From the NCBI GenBank assembly GCA_036172665.1, contig JAYKNF010000032.1, positions 1 to 64,000 of the forward strand: DNA of 64,000 nt. The letters run 5' to 3'. The position numbers and the translations under genes were made by a program. This stretch comes from Prosopocoilus inquinatus (lineage: Eukaryota; Arthropoda; Insecta; Coleoptera; Lucanidae). Each line of letters opens with the position of its first letter. Within the stretch, counting starts at the first letter, position 1. The notes beneath the pieces are model-generated. The model was not told the DNA's origin, made no database searches, and saw nothing but the letters and a program-made list of their open reading frames with translations. Positions 10,753 to 23,291 of this stretch are shown one piece after another.

Positions 10753-13700
10753 AATACGTGTTGTTTCGTTCAAAACTATTTCCAGCTTCTACTGCGTCCG
10801 AGAACTTTGTATCTCCCATCAGAGTTACTGGAGTCCGTCCAAACGTCAAATAACATGATAGATGAGTAAGGATCGATTAGATACATCACAGGAACAACGC
10901 TAATACGTGTTGTTTCGTTTAAAACTATTTCCAGCTTCTGCTGCGTCCGAGATCTTCGTATCTCACGTCAGGGTTACTGGAGTACATCCAAACGTCAAAT
11001 AACATGATGGATAAGTAAGGATCGATTAGATACATCACAGGAACAACGCTAATGCGTGTTGTTTCGTTTAAAACTATTTCTAGCTTCAGCTGCGTCCGAG
11101 AACTTCGTATCTCACATCTAAGTTACTGGAGTCCATCGTAACACCAAATAACATGATAGATGAATAAGGATCGATTAGATACATCACAGGAACAACGCTA
11201 ATGCGTGTTGTTTCGTTTAAAACTATTTCCAGCTTCTGCTGCGTCCGAAAACGTCGTATCTCACATCAGAGTTACTGGAGCCCATCGAAACGTCAAATAA
11301 CATGATAGATAAGTAAGGATCGATTAGATACAGCACAGGAACAACGTTTAAACGTGTTGTTTCGTTTAAAACCATTTCCAGCTTCTGCTGCGTCCGAAAA
11401 CGTCGTATCTCACATCAGAGTTACTGGAGCCCATCGAAACGTCAAATAACATGATAGATAAGTAAGGATCGATTAGATACAGCACAGGAACAACGCTAAA
11501 ACGTGTTGTTTCGTTTACAACTATTTCCAGCTCCTGCTGCGTCCGAAAACTTCGTATCTCACATCTAAGTTACTGGAGTCCATCGAAACGCCAAATAACA
11601 TGATAGATGAGTAAGGATCGATTAGATACTTCACAGGAACAACGCTAATGCGTGTTGTTTCGTTTAAAACTATTTCCAGCTTCTGCTGCGTCCGAGAACT
11701 TCGTATCTCACGTCAGGGTTACTGGAGTCCTTCCAAACGTCAAATAACATAGTAGCTAAGTAAGGATCGATTAGATACAGCACAGGAACAACGCTAAAAC
11801 GTGTTGTTTCGTTTACAACTATTTCCAGCTCCTGCTGCGTCCGAAAACTTCGTATCTCACATCAGAGTTACTGGAGCCCATCGAAACGTCAAATAACATG
11901 ATAGATAAGTAAGGATCGATTAGATACAGCACAGGAACAACGCTAAAACGTGTTGTTTCGTTTACAACTATTTCCAGCTCCTGCTGCTTACGAAAACTTC
12001 GTATCTCACATCTAAGTTACTGGAGTCCATCGATACGCCAAATAACATGATAGATGAGTAAGGATCGATTAGATACTTCACAGGAACAACGCTAATGCGT
12101 GTTGTTTCGTTTAAAACTATTTCCAGCTCCTGCTGCGTCCAAAAACTTTGTATCTCCCATCAGACTTACTGGAGTCCATCCAAACGTCAAATAACATGTT
12201 AGATAAGGAAGGATCGTTTAGATACATCACAGGAACAACGCTAATACGTGTTGTTTCGTTCAAAACTATTTCCAGCTTCTACTGCGTCCGAGAACTTTGT
12301 ATCTCCCATCAGAGTTACTGGAGTCCGTCCAAACGTCAAATAACATGATAGATGAGTAAGGATCGATTAGATACATCACAGGAACAACGCTAATACGTGT
12401 TGTTTCGTTTAAAACTATTTCCAGCTTCTGCTGCGTCCGAGAACTTCGTATCTCACGTCAGGGTTACTGGAGTACATCCAAACGTCAAATAACATGTTAG
12501 ATAAGTAAGGATCGTTTAGATACACCACAGGAACAACGCTAATACGTGTTGTTTCGTTCAAAACTATTTCCAGCTTCTACTGCGTCCGAGAACTTTGTAT
12601 CTCCCATCAGAGTTACTGGAGTCCGTCCAAACGTCAAATAAGATGATAGATGAGTAAGGATCGATTAGATACATCACAGGAACAACGCTAATACGTGTTG
12701 TTTCGTTTAAAACTATTTCCAGCTTCTGCTGCGTCCGAGAACTTCGTATCTCACGTCAGGGTTACTGGAGTACATCCAAACGTCAAATAACATGATAGAT
12801 AAGTAAGGATCGATTAGATACATCACAGGAACAACGCTAATGCGTGTTGTTTCGTTTAAAACTATTTCTAGCTTCAGCTGCGCCCGAGAACTTCGTATCT
12901 CACATCTAAGTTACTGGAGTCCATCGTAACACCAAATAACATGATAGATGAGTAAGGATCGATTAGATACATCACAGGAACAACGCTAATGCGTGTTGTT
13001 TCGTTTAAAACTATTTCCAGCTTCTGCTGCGTCCGAGAACTTCGTATCTCACGTCAGGGTTACTGGAGTCCATCCAAACGTCAAATAACATGATAGATAA
13101 GTAAGGATCAATTAGATACAGCACAGGAACAACGCTAATACGTGTTGTTTCGTTTAAAACTATTTCCAGCTCCTGCTGCGTCCCAAAACTTTGTATCTCA
13201 CATCAGACTTACTGGAGTCCATCCAAACGTCAAATAACATGTTAGATAAGTAAGGATCGTTTAGATACATCACAGGAACAACGCTAATAGGTGGTGTTTC
13301 GTTCAAAACTATTTCCAGCTTCTGCTGCGTCCGAAATCTTTGTATTTCTCATCAGAGTTACTGGAGTCCATCCAAACGTCAAATAACATGATAGATGAGT
13401 AAGGATCGATTATATACATCACAGGAACAACGCTAATACGTGTTGTTTCGTTTAAAACTATTTCCAGCTTCTGCTGCGTCCGAAAACGTCGTATCTCACA
13501 TTAGAGTTACTGGAGTCCATCGAAACGTCAAATAACATAGTAGCTAAGTAAGGATCGATTAGATACATCACAGGAACAACGCTAATGCGTGTTGTTTCGT
13601 TTAAAACTATTTCCAGCTTCTGCTGCGTCCGAAAACGTCGTATCTCACATCAGAGCTACTGGAGTCCATCGAAACGCCAAATAACATGATAGATAAGTAA

Positions 13701-13881
13701 GGATCGATTAGATACATCACAGGAACAATGCTAATACGTGTTGTTTCGTTTAAAACTATTTCCAGCTCCTGCTGCTTCCAAAAACTTTGTATCTCACATC
13801 AGACTTACTGGAGTCCATCCAAACTTTAAATTACATGTTAGATAAGTAAGGATCGATTAAATACATCACAGGAACGACGCT

Positions 13882-14021
13882 AATACGTGTTGTTTCGTTT
13901 AAAACTATTTCCAGCTTCTGCTGCGTCCGAAAACGTCGTATCTCACATCAGACTTACTGGAGTCCATCGAAACGTCAAATAACATGATAGATGAGTAAGG
14001 ATCGATTAGATACATCACAGG
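13882..14021 (+). repeat. 140-bp monomer variant
   Basis: Twin of 9,379-9,518 in the second 4.2-kb copy, with the same CACAGGAATGCGTG junction. Confidence 0.93.
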
Positions 14022-14468
14022 AATGCGTGTTGTTTCGTTTAAAACTATTTCCATCTTCTGCTGCGTCCGAAAACGGCGTATCCCACATCAGAGCTACTGG
14101 AGTCCATCGAAACGCCAAATAACATGATAGATGAGTAAGGATCGATTAGATATATCACAGGAACAACGCTAATATGTGTTGTTTCGTTTAAAACTATTTC
14201 CAGCTGCTGCTGCGTCGGAAAATTTCGTATCTCACGTTAGAGTTACTGGAGTCCATCGAAACGTCAAATAACATAGTAGCTAAGTAAGGATCGATTAGAT
14301 ACATCACAGGAACAACGCTAATAGGTGTTGTTTCGTTCAAAACTATTTCCAGCTTCTGCTGCGTCCAAAAACTTTGTATCTCACATCAGAGTTACTGGAG
14401 TCCATCCAAACGTCAAATAACATGAGAGATGAGTAAGGATCGATTAGATATATCACAGGAACAACGCC

Positions 14469-14510
14469 AATACGTGTTGCTTCGTTTAGATACATCACAG
14501 GAACAACGCT
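14469..14510 (+). repeat. 42-bp truncated monomer
   Basis: Twin of 9,966-10,007, with the same 107-bp deletion joined at TCGTTTA. Its presence in both copies at exactly 4,503-bp spacing shows that the deletion came before the 4.2-kb duplication. Confidence 0.95.
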
Positions 14511-14957
14511 AATAGGTGGTGTATCGTTCAAAAGTATTTCCAGCTTCTGCTGCGTCCGAAATCTTTGTATCTCTCATCAGAGTTACTGGAGTCCACCCAA
14601 ACGTCAAATAACATGATAGATGAGTAAGGATCGATTAGATACATCACAGGAACAACGCTAATGCGTGTTGTTTCGTTTAAAACTATTTCCAGCTCCTGCT
14701 GCGTCCCAAAACTTTGTATCTCACATCAGACTCACTGGAGTCCACCCAAACGTCAAGTAACATGATAGATGAGTAAGGATCGATTAGATACATCACAGGA
14801 ACAACGCTAATACGTGTTGTTTCGTTTAAAACTATTTCCAGCTTCTGCTGCGTCCGAAAACGTCGTATCTCACATCAGAGTTACTGGAGTCCATCCAAAC
14901 GTCAAATAACATGATAGATAAGTAAGGATCGATTAGATACAGCACAGGAACAACGCT

Positions 14958-17489
14958 AATACGTGTTGTTTCGTTTAAAACTATTTCCAGCTCCTGCTGC
15001 GTCCAAAAACTTTGTATCTCACATCAGAGTTACTGGAGTCCATCCAAACGTCAAATAACATGATAGATGAGTAAGGATCGATTAGATACATCACCGGAAC
15101 AACGCTAATACGTGTTGTTTCGTTTAAAACTATTTCCAGCTTCTGCTGCGTCCGAAAACTTCGTATCTCACATCAGAGTTACTGGAGTCCATCGAAACGT
15201 CAAATAACATGATAGATAAGTAAGTATCGATTAGATACAGCACAGGAACAACGCTAATACGTGTTGTTTCGTTTAAAACTATTTCCAGCTCCTGCTGCGT
15301 CCAAAAACTTTGTATCTCACATCAGACTTACTGGAGTGTATCCAAACGTTAAATAACATGTTAGATAAGTAAGGATCGTTTAGATACATCACAGGAACAA
15401 CGCTAATAGGTGTTGTTTCGTTCAAAACTATTTCCAGCTTCTGCTGCGTCCGAAATCTTTGTATCTCTCATCCTAGTTACTGGAGTCCATCCAAACGTCA
15501 AATAACATGATAGATAAGTAAGGATCGATTAGATACAGCACATTAACAACGCTAATACGTGTTGTTTCGTTTAAAACTATTTCCAGCTCCTGCTGCGTCC
15601 CAAAACTTTGTATCTCACATCAGACACACTGGAGTCCATCCAAACGTCAAATAACATGTTAGATAAGTAAGGATCGTTTAGATACATCACAGGAACAACG
15701 CTAATAGGTGGTGTATCGTTCAAAAGTATTTCCAGCTTCTGCTGCGTCCGAAATCTTTGTATCTCTCATCAGAGTTACTGGAGTCCACCCAAACGTCAAA
15801 TAACATGATAGATGAGTAAGGATCGATTAGATACATCACAGGAACAACGCTAATACGTGTTGTTTAGTTTAAAACTATTTCCAGCTTCTGCTGCGTCCGA
15901 AAACGTCGTATCTCACATCAGAGTTACTGGAGTTAATCCAAACGTCAAATAACATGATAGATAAGTAAGGATCGATTAGATATAGCACAGGAACAACGCT
16001 AATACGTGTTGTTTCGTTTAAAACTATTTCCAGCTCCTGCTGCGTCCAAAAACTTTGTATCTCACATCAGAGTTACTGGAGTCCATCCAAACGTCAAATA
16101 ACATGATAGATGAGTAAGGATCGATTAGATACATCACAGGAACAACGCTAATACGTGTTGTTTCGTTTAAAACTATTTCCAGCTTCTGCTGCGTCCGAAA
16201 ACGTCGTATCTCACATCAGAGTTACTGGAGTTAATCCAAACGTCAAATAACATGATAGATAAGTAAGGATCGATTAGATATAGCACAGGAACAACGCTAA
16301 TACGTGTTGTTTCGTTTAAAACTATTTCCAGCTCCTGCTGCGTCCAAAAACTTTGTATCTCACATCAGAGTTACTGGAGTCCATCCAAACGTCAAATAAC
16401 ATGATAGATGAGTAAGGATCGATTAGATACATCACAGGAACAACGCTAATACGTGTTGTTTCGTTTAAAACTATTTCCAGCTTCTGCTGCGTCCGAAAAC
16501 GTCGTATCTCACATCAGAGTTACTGGAGTCCATCCAAACGTCAAATAACATGATAGATAAGTAAGGATCGATTAGATACAGCACAGGGACAACGCTAATA
16601 CGTGTTGTTTCGTTCAGAACTATTTCCAGCTTCTGCTGCGTCCGATAACTTTGTATCTCACATCAGAGTTACTGGAGTCCGTCCAAACGTTAAATAACAT
16701 GATAGATGAGTAAGGATCGATTAGATACATTACAGGAACAACGCTAATATGTGTTGTTTCGTTTAAAACTATTTCCAGCTGCTGCTGCGTCCGAAAACGT
16801 CGTATCTCACATCAGAGTTACTGGAGTCCATCGAAATGTCAAATAACATGATAGATAAATAAGGATCGATTAGATACAGCACAGGAACAACGCTAATGCG
16901 TGTTGTTTCGTTTAAAACTATTTCTAGCTTCAGCTGGGTCCGAGAACTTCGTATCGCACATCTAAGTTACTGGAGTCCATCGAAACGAAAATAACATGAT
17001 AGATGAGTAAGGATCGATTAGATACATCACAGGAACAACGCTAATGCGTGTTGTTTCGTTTAAAACTATTTCCAGCTTCCGCTGCGTCCGAAAATTTCGT
17101 ATCTCACATTAGAGTTACTGGAGTCCATCGAAACGTCAAATAACATGTTAGATAAGTAAGGATCGTTTAGATACATCACAGGAACAACGCTAATACGTGT
17201 TGTTTCGTTCAAAACTATTTCCAGCTTCTGCTGCGTCCGATAACTTTGTATCTCACATCAGAGTTACTGGAGTCTGTCCAAACGTCAAATAACATGATAG
17301 ATGAGTAAGGATCGATTAGATACATTACAGGAACAACGCTAATATGTGTTGTTTCGTTTAAAACTATTTCCAGCTGCTGCTGCGTCCGAAAACGTCGTAT
17401 CTCACATCAGAGTTACTGGAGTCCATCGAAATGTCAAATAACATGATAGATAAATAAGGATCGATTAGATACAGCACAGGAACAACGCT
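14958..17489 (+). repeat. Mixed block marked by the CATTAACAAC junction, shared with 30,133 and 36,539
   Basis: Satellite only. The first five units resemble 3,562 onward. A rare junction, CACATTAACAAC instead of CACAGGAACAAC, lies at 15,541 and is found again at 30,133 and 36,539. The monomer order after it agrees among the three: CCCAAAAC with CAGACACAC, AATAGGTGGTGTATCG, GTTTAGTTT, TATAGCAC, then CAGGGAC and GTTCAGAAC units. This copy carries two extra units around 16,149-16,446, since its offset to the 30-kb copy drops from 14,592 to 14,294. A 148-bp unit lies at 16,895-17,042. Confidence 0.82.
16895..17042 (+). repeat. 148-bp monomer variant
   Basis: The unit has CGAAACGAAAATAAC where its relatives have CGAAACGCCAAATAAC, a net loss of one base. 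It also carries CAGCTGGGTCC and GTATCGCAC. The same 148-bp unit recurs at 31,189-31,336. The copy of this block at 36.5 kb lacks the unit. Confidence 0.9.
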
Positions 17490-18085
17490 AATGCGTGTTG
17501 TTTCATTTAAAACTATTTCTAGCTTCAGCTGGGTCCGAGAACTTCGTATCTCACATCTAAGTTACTGGAGTTCATCGAAACGCCAAATAACATGATAGAT
17601 GAGTAAGGATCGATTAGATACATCACAGGAACAACGCTAATGCGTGTTGTTTCGTTTAAAACTATTTCCAGCTTCTGCTGCGTCCGAAAATTTCGTATCT
17701 CACATTAGAGTTACTGGAGTCCATCGAAACGTCAAATAACATAGTAGCTAAGTAAGGATCGATTAGATACATCACAGGAACAACGCTAATGCGTGTTGTT
17801 TCGTTCAAAACTATTTCCAGCTTCTGCTGCGTCCGAAAACGTCGTATCTCACATCAGAGTTACTGGAGCCCATCGAAACGTCAAATAACATGATAGATAA
17901 GTAAGGATCGATTAGATACAGCACAGGAACAACGCTAATAGGTGTTGTTTCGTTCAAAACTATTTCCAGCTTCTGCTGCGTCCAAAAACTTTGTATCTCA
18001 CATCAGAGTTACTGGAGTCCATCCAAACGTCAAATAACATGATAGATGAGTAAGGATCGATTAGATATATCACAGGAACAACGCC

Positions 18086-18225
18086 AATACGTGTTGCTTC
18101 GTTTAAAACTATTTCCAGCTTCTGCTGCGTCCGAAAACGTCGTATCTCACATTAGAGTTACTGGAGTCCATCGAAACGTCAAATAACATGATAGATGAGT
18201 AAGGATCGATTAGATACATCACAGG
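18086..18225 (+). repeat. 140-bp monomer variant
   Basis: Same 9-bp junction deletion (CACAGGAATGCGTG), here in a unit starting CAATACGTGTTGCTTCG. Its partner in the 20-kb-distant copy is 38,340-38,479. Confidence 0.93.
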
Positions 18226-19875
18226 AATGCGTGTTGTTTCGTTTAAAACTATTTCCATCTTCTGCTGCGTCCGAAAACGTCGTATCTCACATCAGAGCTA
18301 CTGGAGTCCATCGAAACGTCAAATAACATGATAGATGAGTAAGGATCGATTAGATACATCACAGGAACAACGCTAATGAATGTTGCTTCGTTTAAAACTA
18401 TTTCCAGCTTCTGCTGCGTCCGAGAACTTCGTATCTCACGTCAGGGTTACTGGAGTCCATCCAAACGTCAAATATCATGATAGATAAGTAAGGATCGATT
18501 AGATACAGCACAGGAACAACGCTAATATGTGTTGTTTCGTTTAAAACTATTTCCAGCTGCTGCTGCGTCGGAAAATTTCGTATCTCACGTTAGAGTTACT
18601 GGAGTCCATCGAAACGTCAAATAACATAGTAGCTAAGTAAGGATCGATTAGATACATCACAGGAACAACGCTAATAGGTGTTGTTTCGTTCAAAACTATT
18701 TCCAGCTTCTGCTGCGTCCAAAAACTTTGTATCTCACATCAGAGTTACTGGAGTCCATCCAAACGTCAAATAACATGATAGATGAGTAAGGATCGATTAG
18801 ATATATCACAGGAACAACGCCAATACGTGTTGCTTCGTTTAAAACTATTTCCAGCTTCTGCTGCGTCCGAAAACGTCGTATCTCACATTAGAGTTACTGG
18901 AGTCCATCGAAACGTTAAATAACATAGTAGCTAAGTAAGGATCGATTAGATACATCACAGGAACAACGCTAATGCGTGTTGTTTCGTTTAAAACTATTTC
19001 CAGCTTCTGCTGCGTCCGATAACCTTGTATCTCACATTAGAGTTACTGGAGTCTGTCCAAACGTCAAATAACATGATAGATGAGTAAGGATCGATTAGAT
19101 ACATTACAGGAACAACGCTAATATGTGTTGTTTCGTTTAAAACTATTTCCAGCTGCTGCTGCGTCCGAAAACGTCGTATCTCACATCAGAGTTACTGGAG
19201 TCCATCGAAATGTCAAATAACATGATAGATAAGTAAGGATCGATTAGATACAGCACAGGAACAACGCTAATGCGTGTTGTTTCGTTTAAAACTATTTCTA
19301 GCTTCAGCTGGGTCCGAGAACTTCGTATCTCACATCTAAGTTACTGGAGTTCATCGAAACGCCAAATAACATGATAGATGAGTAAGGATCGATTAGATAC
19401 ATCACAGGAACAACGCCAATGCGTGTTGTTTCGTTTAAAACTATTTCCAGCTTCTGCTGCGTCCGAAAATTTCGTATCTCACATTAGAGTTACTGGAGTC
19501 GATCGAAACGTCAAATAACATAGTAGCTAAGTAAGGATCGATTAGATATATCACAGTAACAACGCCAATACGTGTTGCTTCGTTTAAAACTATTTCCAGC
19601 TTCTGCTGCGTCCGAAAACGTCGTATCTCACATCAGAGTTACTGGAGTCCATCGAAATGTCAAATAACATGATAGATAAGTAATTATCGATTAGATACAG
19701 CACAGGAACAACGCTAATACGTGTTGTTTCGTTTAAAACTATTTCCAGCTCCTGCTGCGTCCAAAAACTTTGTATCTCACATCAGACTTGCTGGAGTCCA
19801 TCCAAACGTCAAATAACATGATAGATGAGTAAGGATCGATTAGATACATCACAGGAACAACGCTAATATGTGTTG

Positions 19876-19883
19876 TTTTTTTT
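19876..19883 (+). other. Eight-T tract replacing TTTCGTTT
   Basis: At unit positions 12-19 the usual TTTCGTTT has become TTTTTTTT with no change in unit length. The same change is at 39,981-39,988, exactly 20,105 bp away. It is a private marker linking the two 4.6-kb blocks. Confidence 0.9.
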
Positions 19884-21354
19884 CAAACTTTTTCCAGCTG
19901 CTGCTGCGTCCGAAAATTTCGTATCTCACATTAGAGTTACTGGAGTCCATCGAAACGTCAAATAACATAGTAGCTAAGTAAGGATCGATTAGATACATCA
20001 CAGGAACAACGCTAATACGTGTTGTTTCGTTCAAAACTATTTCCAGCTTCTGCTGCGTCCAAAAACTTTGTATCTCACATCAGAGTTACTGGAGTCCATC
20101 CAAAAGTCAAATAATATGATAGATGAGTAAGGATCGATTAGATACATCACAGGAACAACGCTAATACGTGTTGTTTCGTTTAAAACTATTTCCAGCTTCG
20201 GCTGCGTCCGAGAACTTCGTATCTCATGTCAGGGTTACTGGAGTCCATCCAAACGTCAAATAACATGATAGATAAGTAAGGATCGATTAGATACATCACA
20301 GGAACAACGCTAATGCATGTTGTTTCGTTTAAAACTATTTCTAGCTTCAGCTGCGTCCGAGAACTTCGTATCTCACATCTAAGTTACTGGAGTCCATCGT
20401 AACGCCAAATAACATGATAGATGAGTAAGGATCGATTAGATACATCACAGGAACAACGCTAATGCGTGTTGTTTCGTTTAAAACTATTTCCAGCTTCTGC
20501 TGCGTCCGAGAACTTCGTATCTCACGTCAGGGTTACTGGAGTCCATCCAAACGTCAAATAACATGATAGATAAGTAAGGATCGATTAGATACAGCACAGG
20601 AACAACGCTAATACGTGTTCTTTCGTTTAAAACTATTTCCAGCTCCTGCTGCGTCCAAAAACTTTGTATCTCACATCAGACTTACTGGAGTGTATCCAAA
20701 CTTTAAATAACATGTTAGATAAGTAAGGATCGTTTAGATACATCACAGGAACAACGCTAATAGGTGTTGTTTCGTTCAAAACTATTTCCAGCTTCTGCTG
20801 CGTCCGAAATCTTTGTATCTCTCATCCTAGTTACTGGAGTCCATCCAAACGTCAAATAACATGATAGATGAGTAAGGATCGATTAGATACATCACAGGAA
20901 CGACGCTAATACGTGTTATTTCGTTTAATACTATTTCCAGCTTCTGCTGCGTCCGGAAACGTCGTATCTCACATCAGAGTTACTGGAGTCCATCGAAACG
21001 TCAAATAACATGATAGATGAGTAAGGATCGATTAGATACATCACAGGAACAACGCTAATGAATGTTGCTTCGTTTAAAACTATTTCCAGCTTCTGCTGCG
21101 TCCGAGAACTTCGTATCTCACGTCAGGGTTACTGGAGTCCATCCAAACGTCAAATATCATGATAGATAAGTAAGGATCGATTAGATACAGCACAGGAACA
21201 ACGCTAATACGTGTTGTTTCGTTTAAAACTATTTCCAGCTCCTGCTGCGTCCCAAAACTTTGTATCTCACATCAGACTCACTGGAGTCCACCCAAACGTC
21301 AAATAACATGATAGATGAGTAAGGATCGATTAGATACATCACAGGAACAACGCT

Positions 21355-23142
21355 AATACGTGTTGTTTCGTTTAAAACTATTTCCAGCTCCTGCTGCGTC
21401 CAAAAACTTTGTATCTCACATCAGAGTTACTGGAGTCCATCCAAACGTCAAATAACACGATAGATTAGTAAGGATCGATTAGATACATCACCGGAACAAC
21501 GCTAATACGTGTTGTTTCGTTTAAAACTATTTCCAGCTTCTGCTGCGTCCGAAAACTTCGTATCTCACATCAGAGTTACTGGAGTCCATCGAAACGTCAA
21601 ATAACATGATAGGTAAGTAATTATCGATTAGATACAGCACAGGAACAACGCTAATACGTGTTGTTTCGTTTAAAACTATTTCCAGCTCCTGCTGCGTCCA
21701 AAAACTTTGTATCTCACATCAGACTTGCTGGAGTCCATCCAAACGTCAAATAACATGATAGATGAGTAAGGATCGATTAGATACATCACAGGAACAACGC
21801 TAATATGTGTTGTTTCGTTTCAAACTATTTCCAGCTGCTGCTGCGTCCGAAAATTTCGTATCTCACATTAGAGTTACTGGAGTCCATCGAAACGTCAAAT
21901 AACATAGTAGCTAAGTAAGGATCGATTAGATACATCACAGGAACAACGCTAATACGTGTTGTTTCGTTCAAAACTATTTCCAGCTTCTGCTGCGTCCAAA
22001 AACTTTGTATCTCACATCAGAGTTACTGGAGTCCATCCAAAAGTCAAATAATATGATAGATGAGTAAGGATCGATTAGATACATCACAGGAACAACGCTA
22101 ATGCATGTTGTTTCGTTTAAAACTATTTCCAGCTTCTGCTGCGTCCGAAAACGTCGTATCTCACATCAGAGTTACTGGAGTCCATCCAAACGTCAAATAA
22201 CATGATAGATAAGTAAGGATCGATCAGATACAGCACAGGAACAACGCTAATACGTGTTGTTTCGTTTAAAACTATTTCCAGCTCCTGCTGCGTCCAAAAA
22301 CTTTGTATCTCACATCAGAGTTACTGGAGTCCATCCAAACGTCAAATAACACGATAGATTAGTAAGGATCGATTAGATACATCACCGGAACAACGCTAAT
22401 ACGTGTTGTTTCGTTTAAAACTATTTCCAGCTTCTGCTGCGTCCGAAAACTTCGTATCTCACATCAGAGTTACTGGAGTCCATCGAAACGTCAAATAACA
22501 TGATAGGTAAGTAATTATCGATTAGATACAGCACAGGAACAACGCTAATACGTGTTGTTTCGTTTAAAACTATTTCCAGCTCCTGCTGCGTCCAAAAACT
22601 TTGTATCTCACATCAGACTTGCTGGAGTCCATCCAAACGTCAAATAACATGATAGATGAGTAAGGATCGATTAGATACATCACAGGAACAACGCTAATAT
22701 GTGTTGTTTCGTTTCAAACTATTTCCAGCTGCTGCTGCGTCCGAAAATTTCGTATCTCACATTAGAGTTACTGGAGTCCATCGAAACGTCAAATAACATA
22801 GTAGCTAAGTAAGGATCGATTAGATACATCACAGGAACAACGCTAATACGTGTTGTTTCGTTCAAAACTATTTCCAGCTTCTGCTGCGTCCAAAAACTTT
22901 GTATCTCACATCAGAGTTACTGGAGTCCATCCAAAAGTCAAATAATATGATAGATGAGTAAGGATCGATTAGATACATCACAGGAACAACGCTAATGCAT
23001 GTTGTTTCGTTTAAAACTATTTCTAGCTTCAGCTGCGTCCGAGAACTTCGTATCTCACATCTAAGTTACTGGAGTCCATCGTAACGCGAAATAACATGAT
23101 AGATGAGTAAGGATCGATTAGATACATCACAGGAACAACGCT
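21355..23142 (+). repeat. Six-monomer (894-bp) tandem duplication
   Basis: Units starting at 21,355 and 22,249 open two six-unit copies. The rare AACACGATAGATTAG lies at the same place in both (CACGA at 21,456 and 22,350). Five of the six units agree in type and order. The sixth differs. At 22,100 it starts like the AATGCATG type but continues as the GAAAACGTCG type, so it is a hybrid at the seam. The second copy ends with a full TCTAGCTTCAG unit at 22,994. Confidence 0.88.
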
Positions 23143-23291
23143 AATGCGTGTTGTTTCGTTTAAAACTATTTCCAGCTTCTGCTGCGTCCGAGAACTTCGT
23201 ATCTCACGTCAGGGTTACTGGAGTCCATCCAAACGTCAAATAACATGATAGATAAGTAAGGATCGATTAGATACAGCACAGGAACAACGCT
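23143..23291 (+). repeat. Single linking monomer
   Basis: One unit of the GTCCGAGAACTTCG / CGTCAGGGTT type ending ACAGCACAGG. It joins the six-monomer duplication to the seven-monomer repeat family. Confidence 0.85.

Larger units (their letters stand above)
10753..14957 (+). repeat. 4.2-kb block, copy 2 of the segmental duplication
   Basis: Near-identical repeat of 6,250-10,454 at offset 4,503, with the same monomer order, the same 140-bp unit (13,882-14,021) and the same 42-bp unit (14,469-14,510). Beyond 14,957 the copies part. Here the next units are of the CCAAAAACTTTG / CAGAGTT and ATCACCGG types, which resemble 3,562 onward. No gene was seen. A small open frame at 12,148-12,348 depends on the same AAGGAAGG substitution as its twin at 7,645-7,845. 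Confidence 0.92.
17490..22099 (+). repeat. 4.6-kb block repeated about 20 kb away at 37,744
   Basis: About 31 units whose order is followed again at 37,744-42,353. Offsets run 20,254, then 20,105, then 20,254. One monomer (the AATGAATGTTGCTTCG unit near 18,375) is thus extra here, and one is extra in the far copy near 41,460. Private markers shared by both include TTTCATTT near 17,501, the 140-bp unit, an eight-T tract at 19,876-19,883 and the TGTTCTTTCG unit at 20,610. The tail of this block (20,610 to about 21,950) also matches 25,825 to about 27,165 at offset 5,215. No gene was seen. A minus-strand frame of 61 codons near 19,849-20,034 is a chance product. Confidence 0.85.

Noticed and set aside
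5708..12348. Plus-strand open frames of about 66 codons (5,708-5,908, 7,645-7,845, 12,148-12,348)
   Set aside because: They lie wholly inside satellite units and exist because one substitution (AAGTAAGG to AAGGAAGG) removes the stop codon that other copies have. 149 is not a multiple of three, so the frame shifts from unit to unit. Nothing suggests selection on a protein.
9840..20034. Minus-strand open frames at 9,840-10,028, 14,343-14,531 and 19,849-20,034, and a similar one at 63,535-63,750
   Set aside because: They run over satellite junctions. The first two owe their length to the 42-bp truncated unit. The similar translations simply reflect the repeated DNA, not a gene family.
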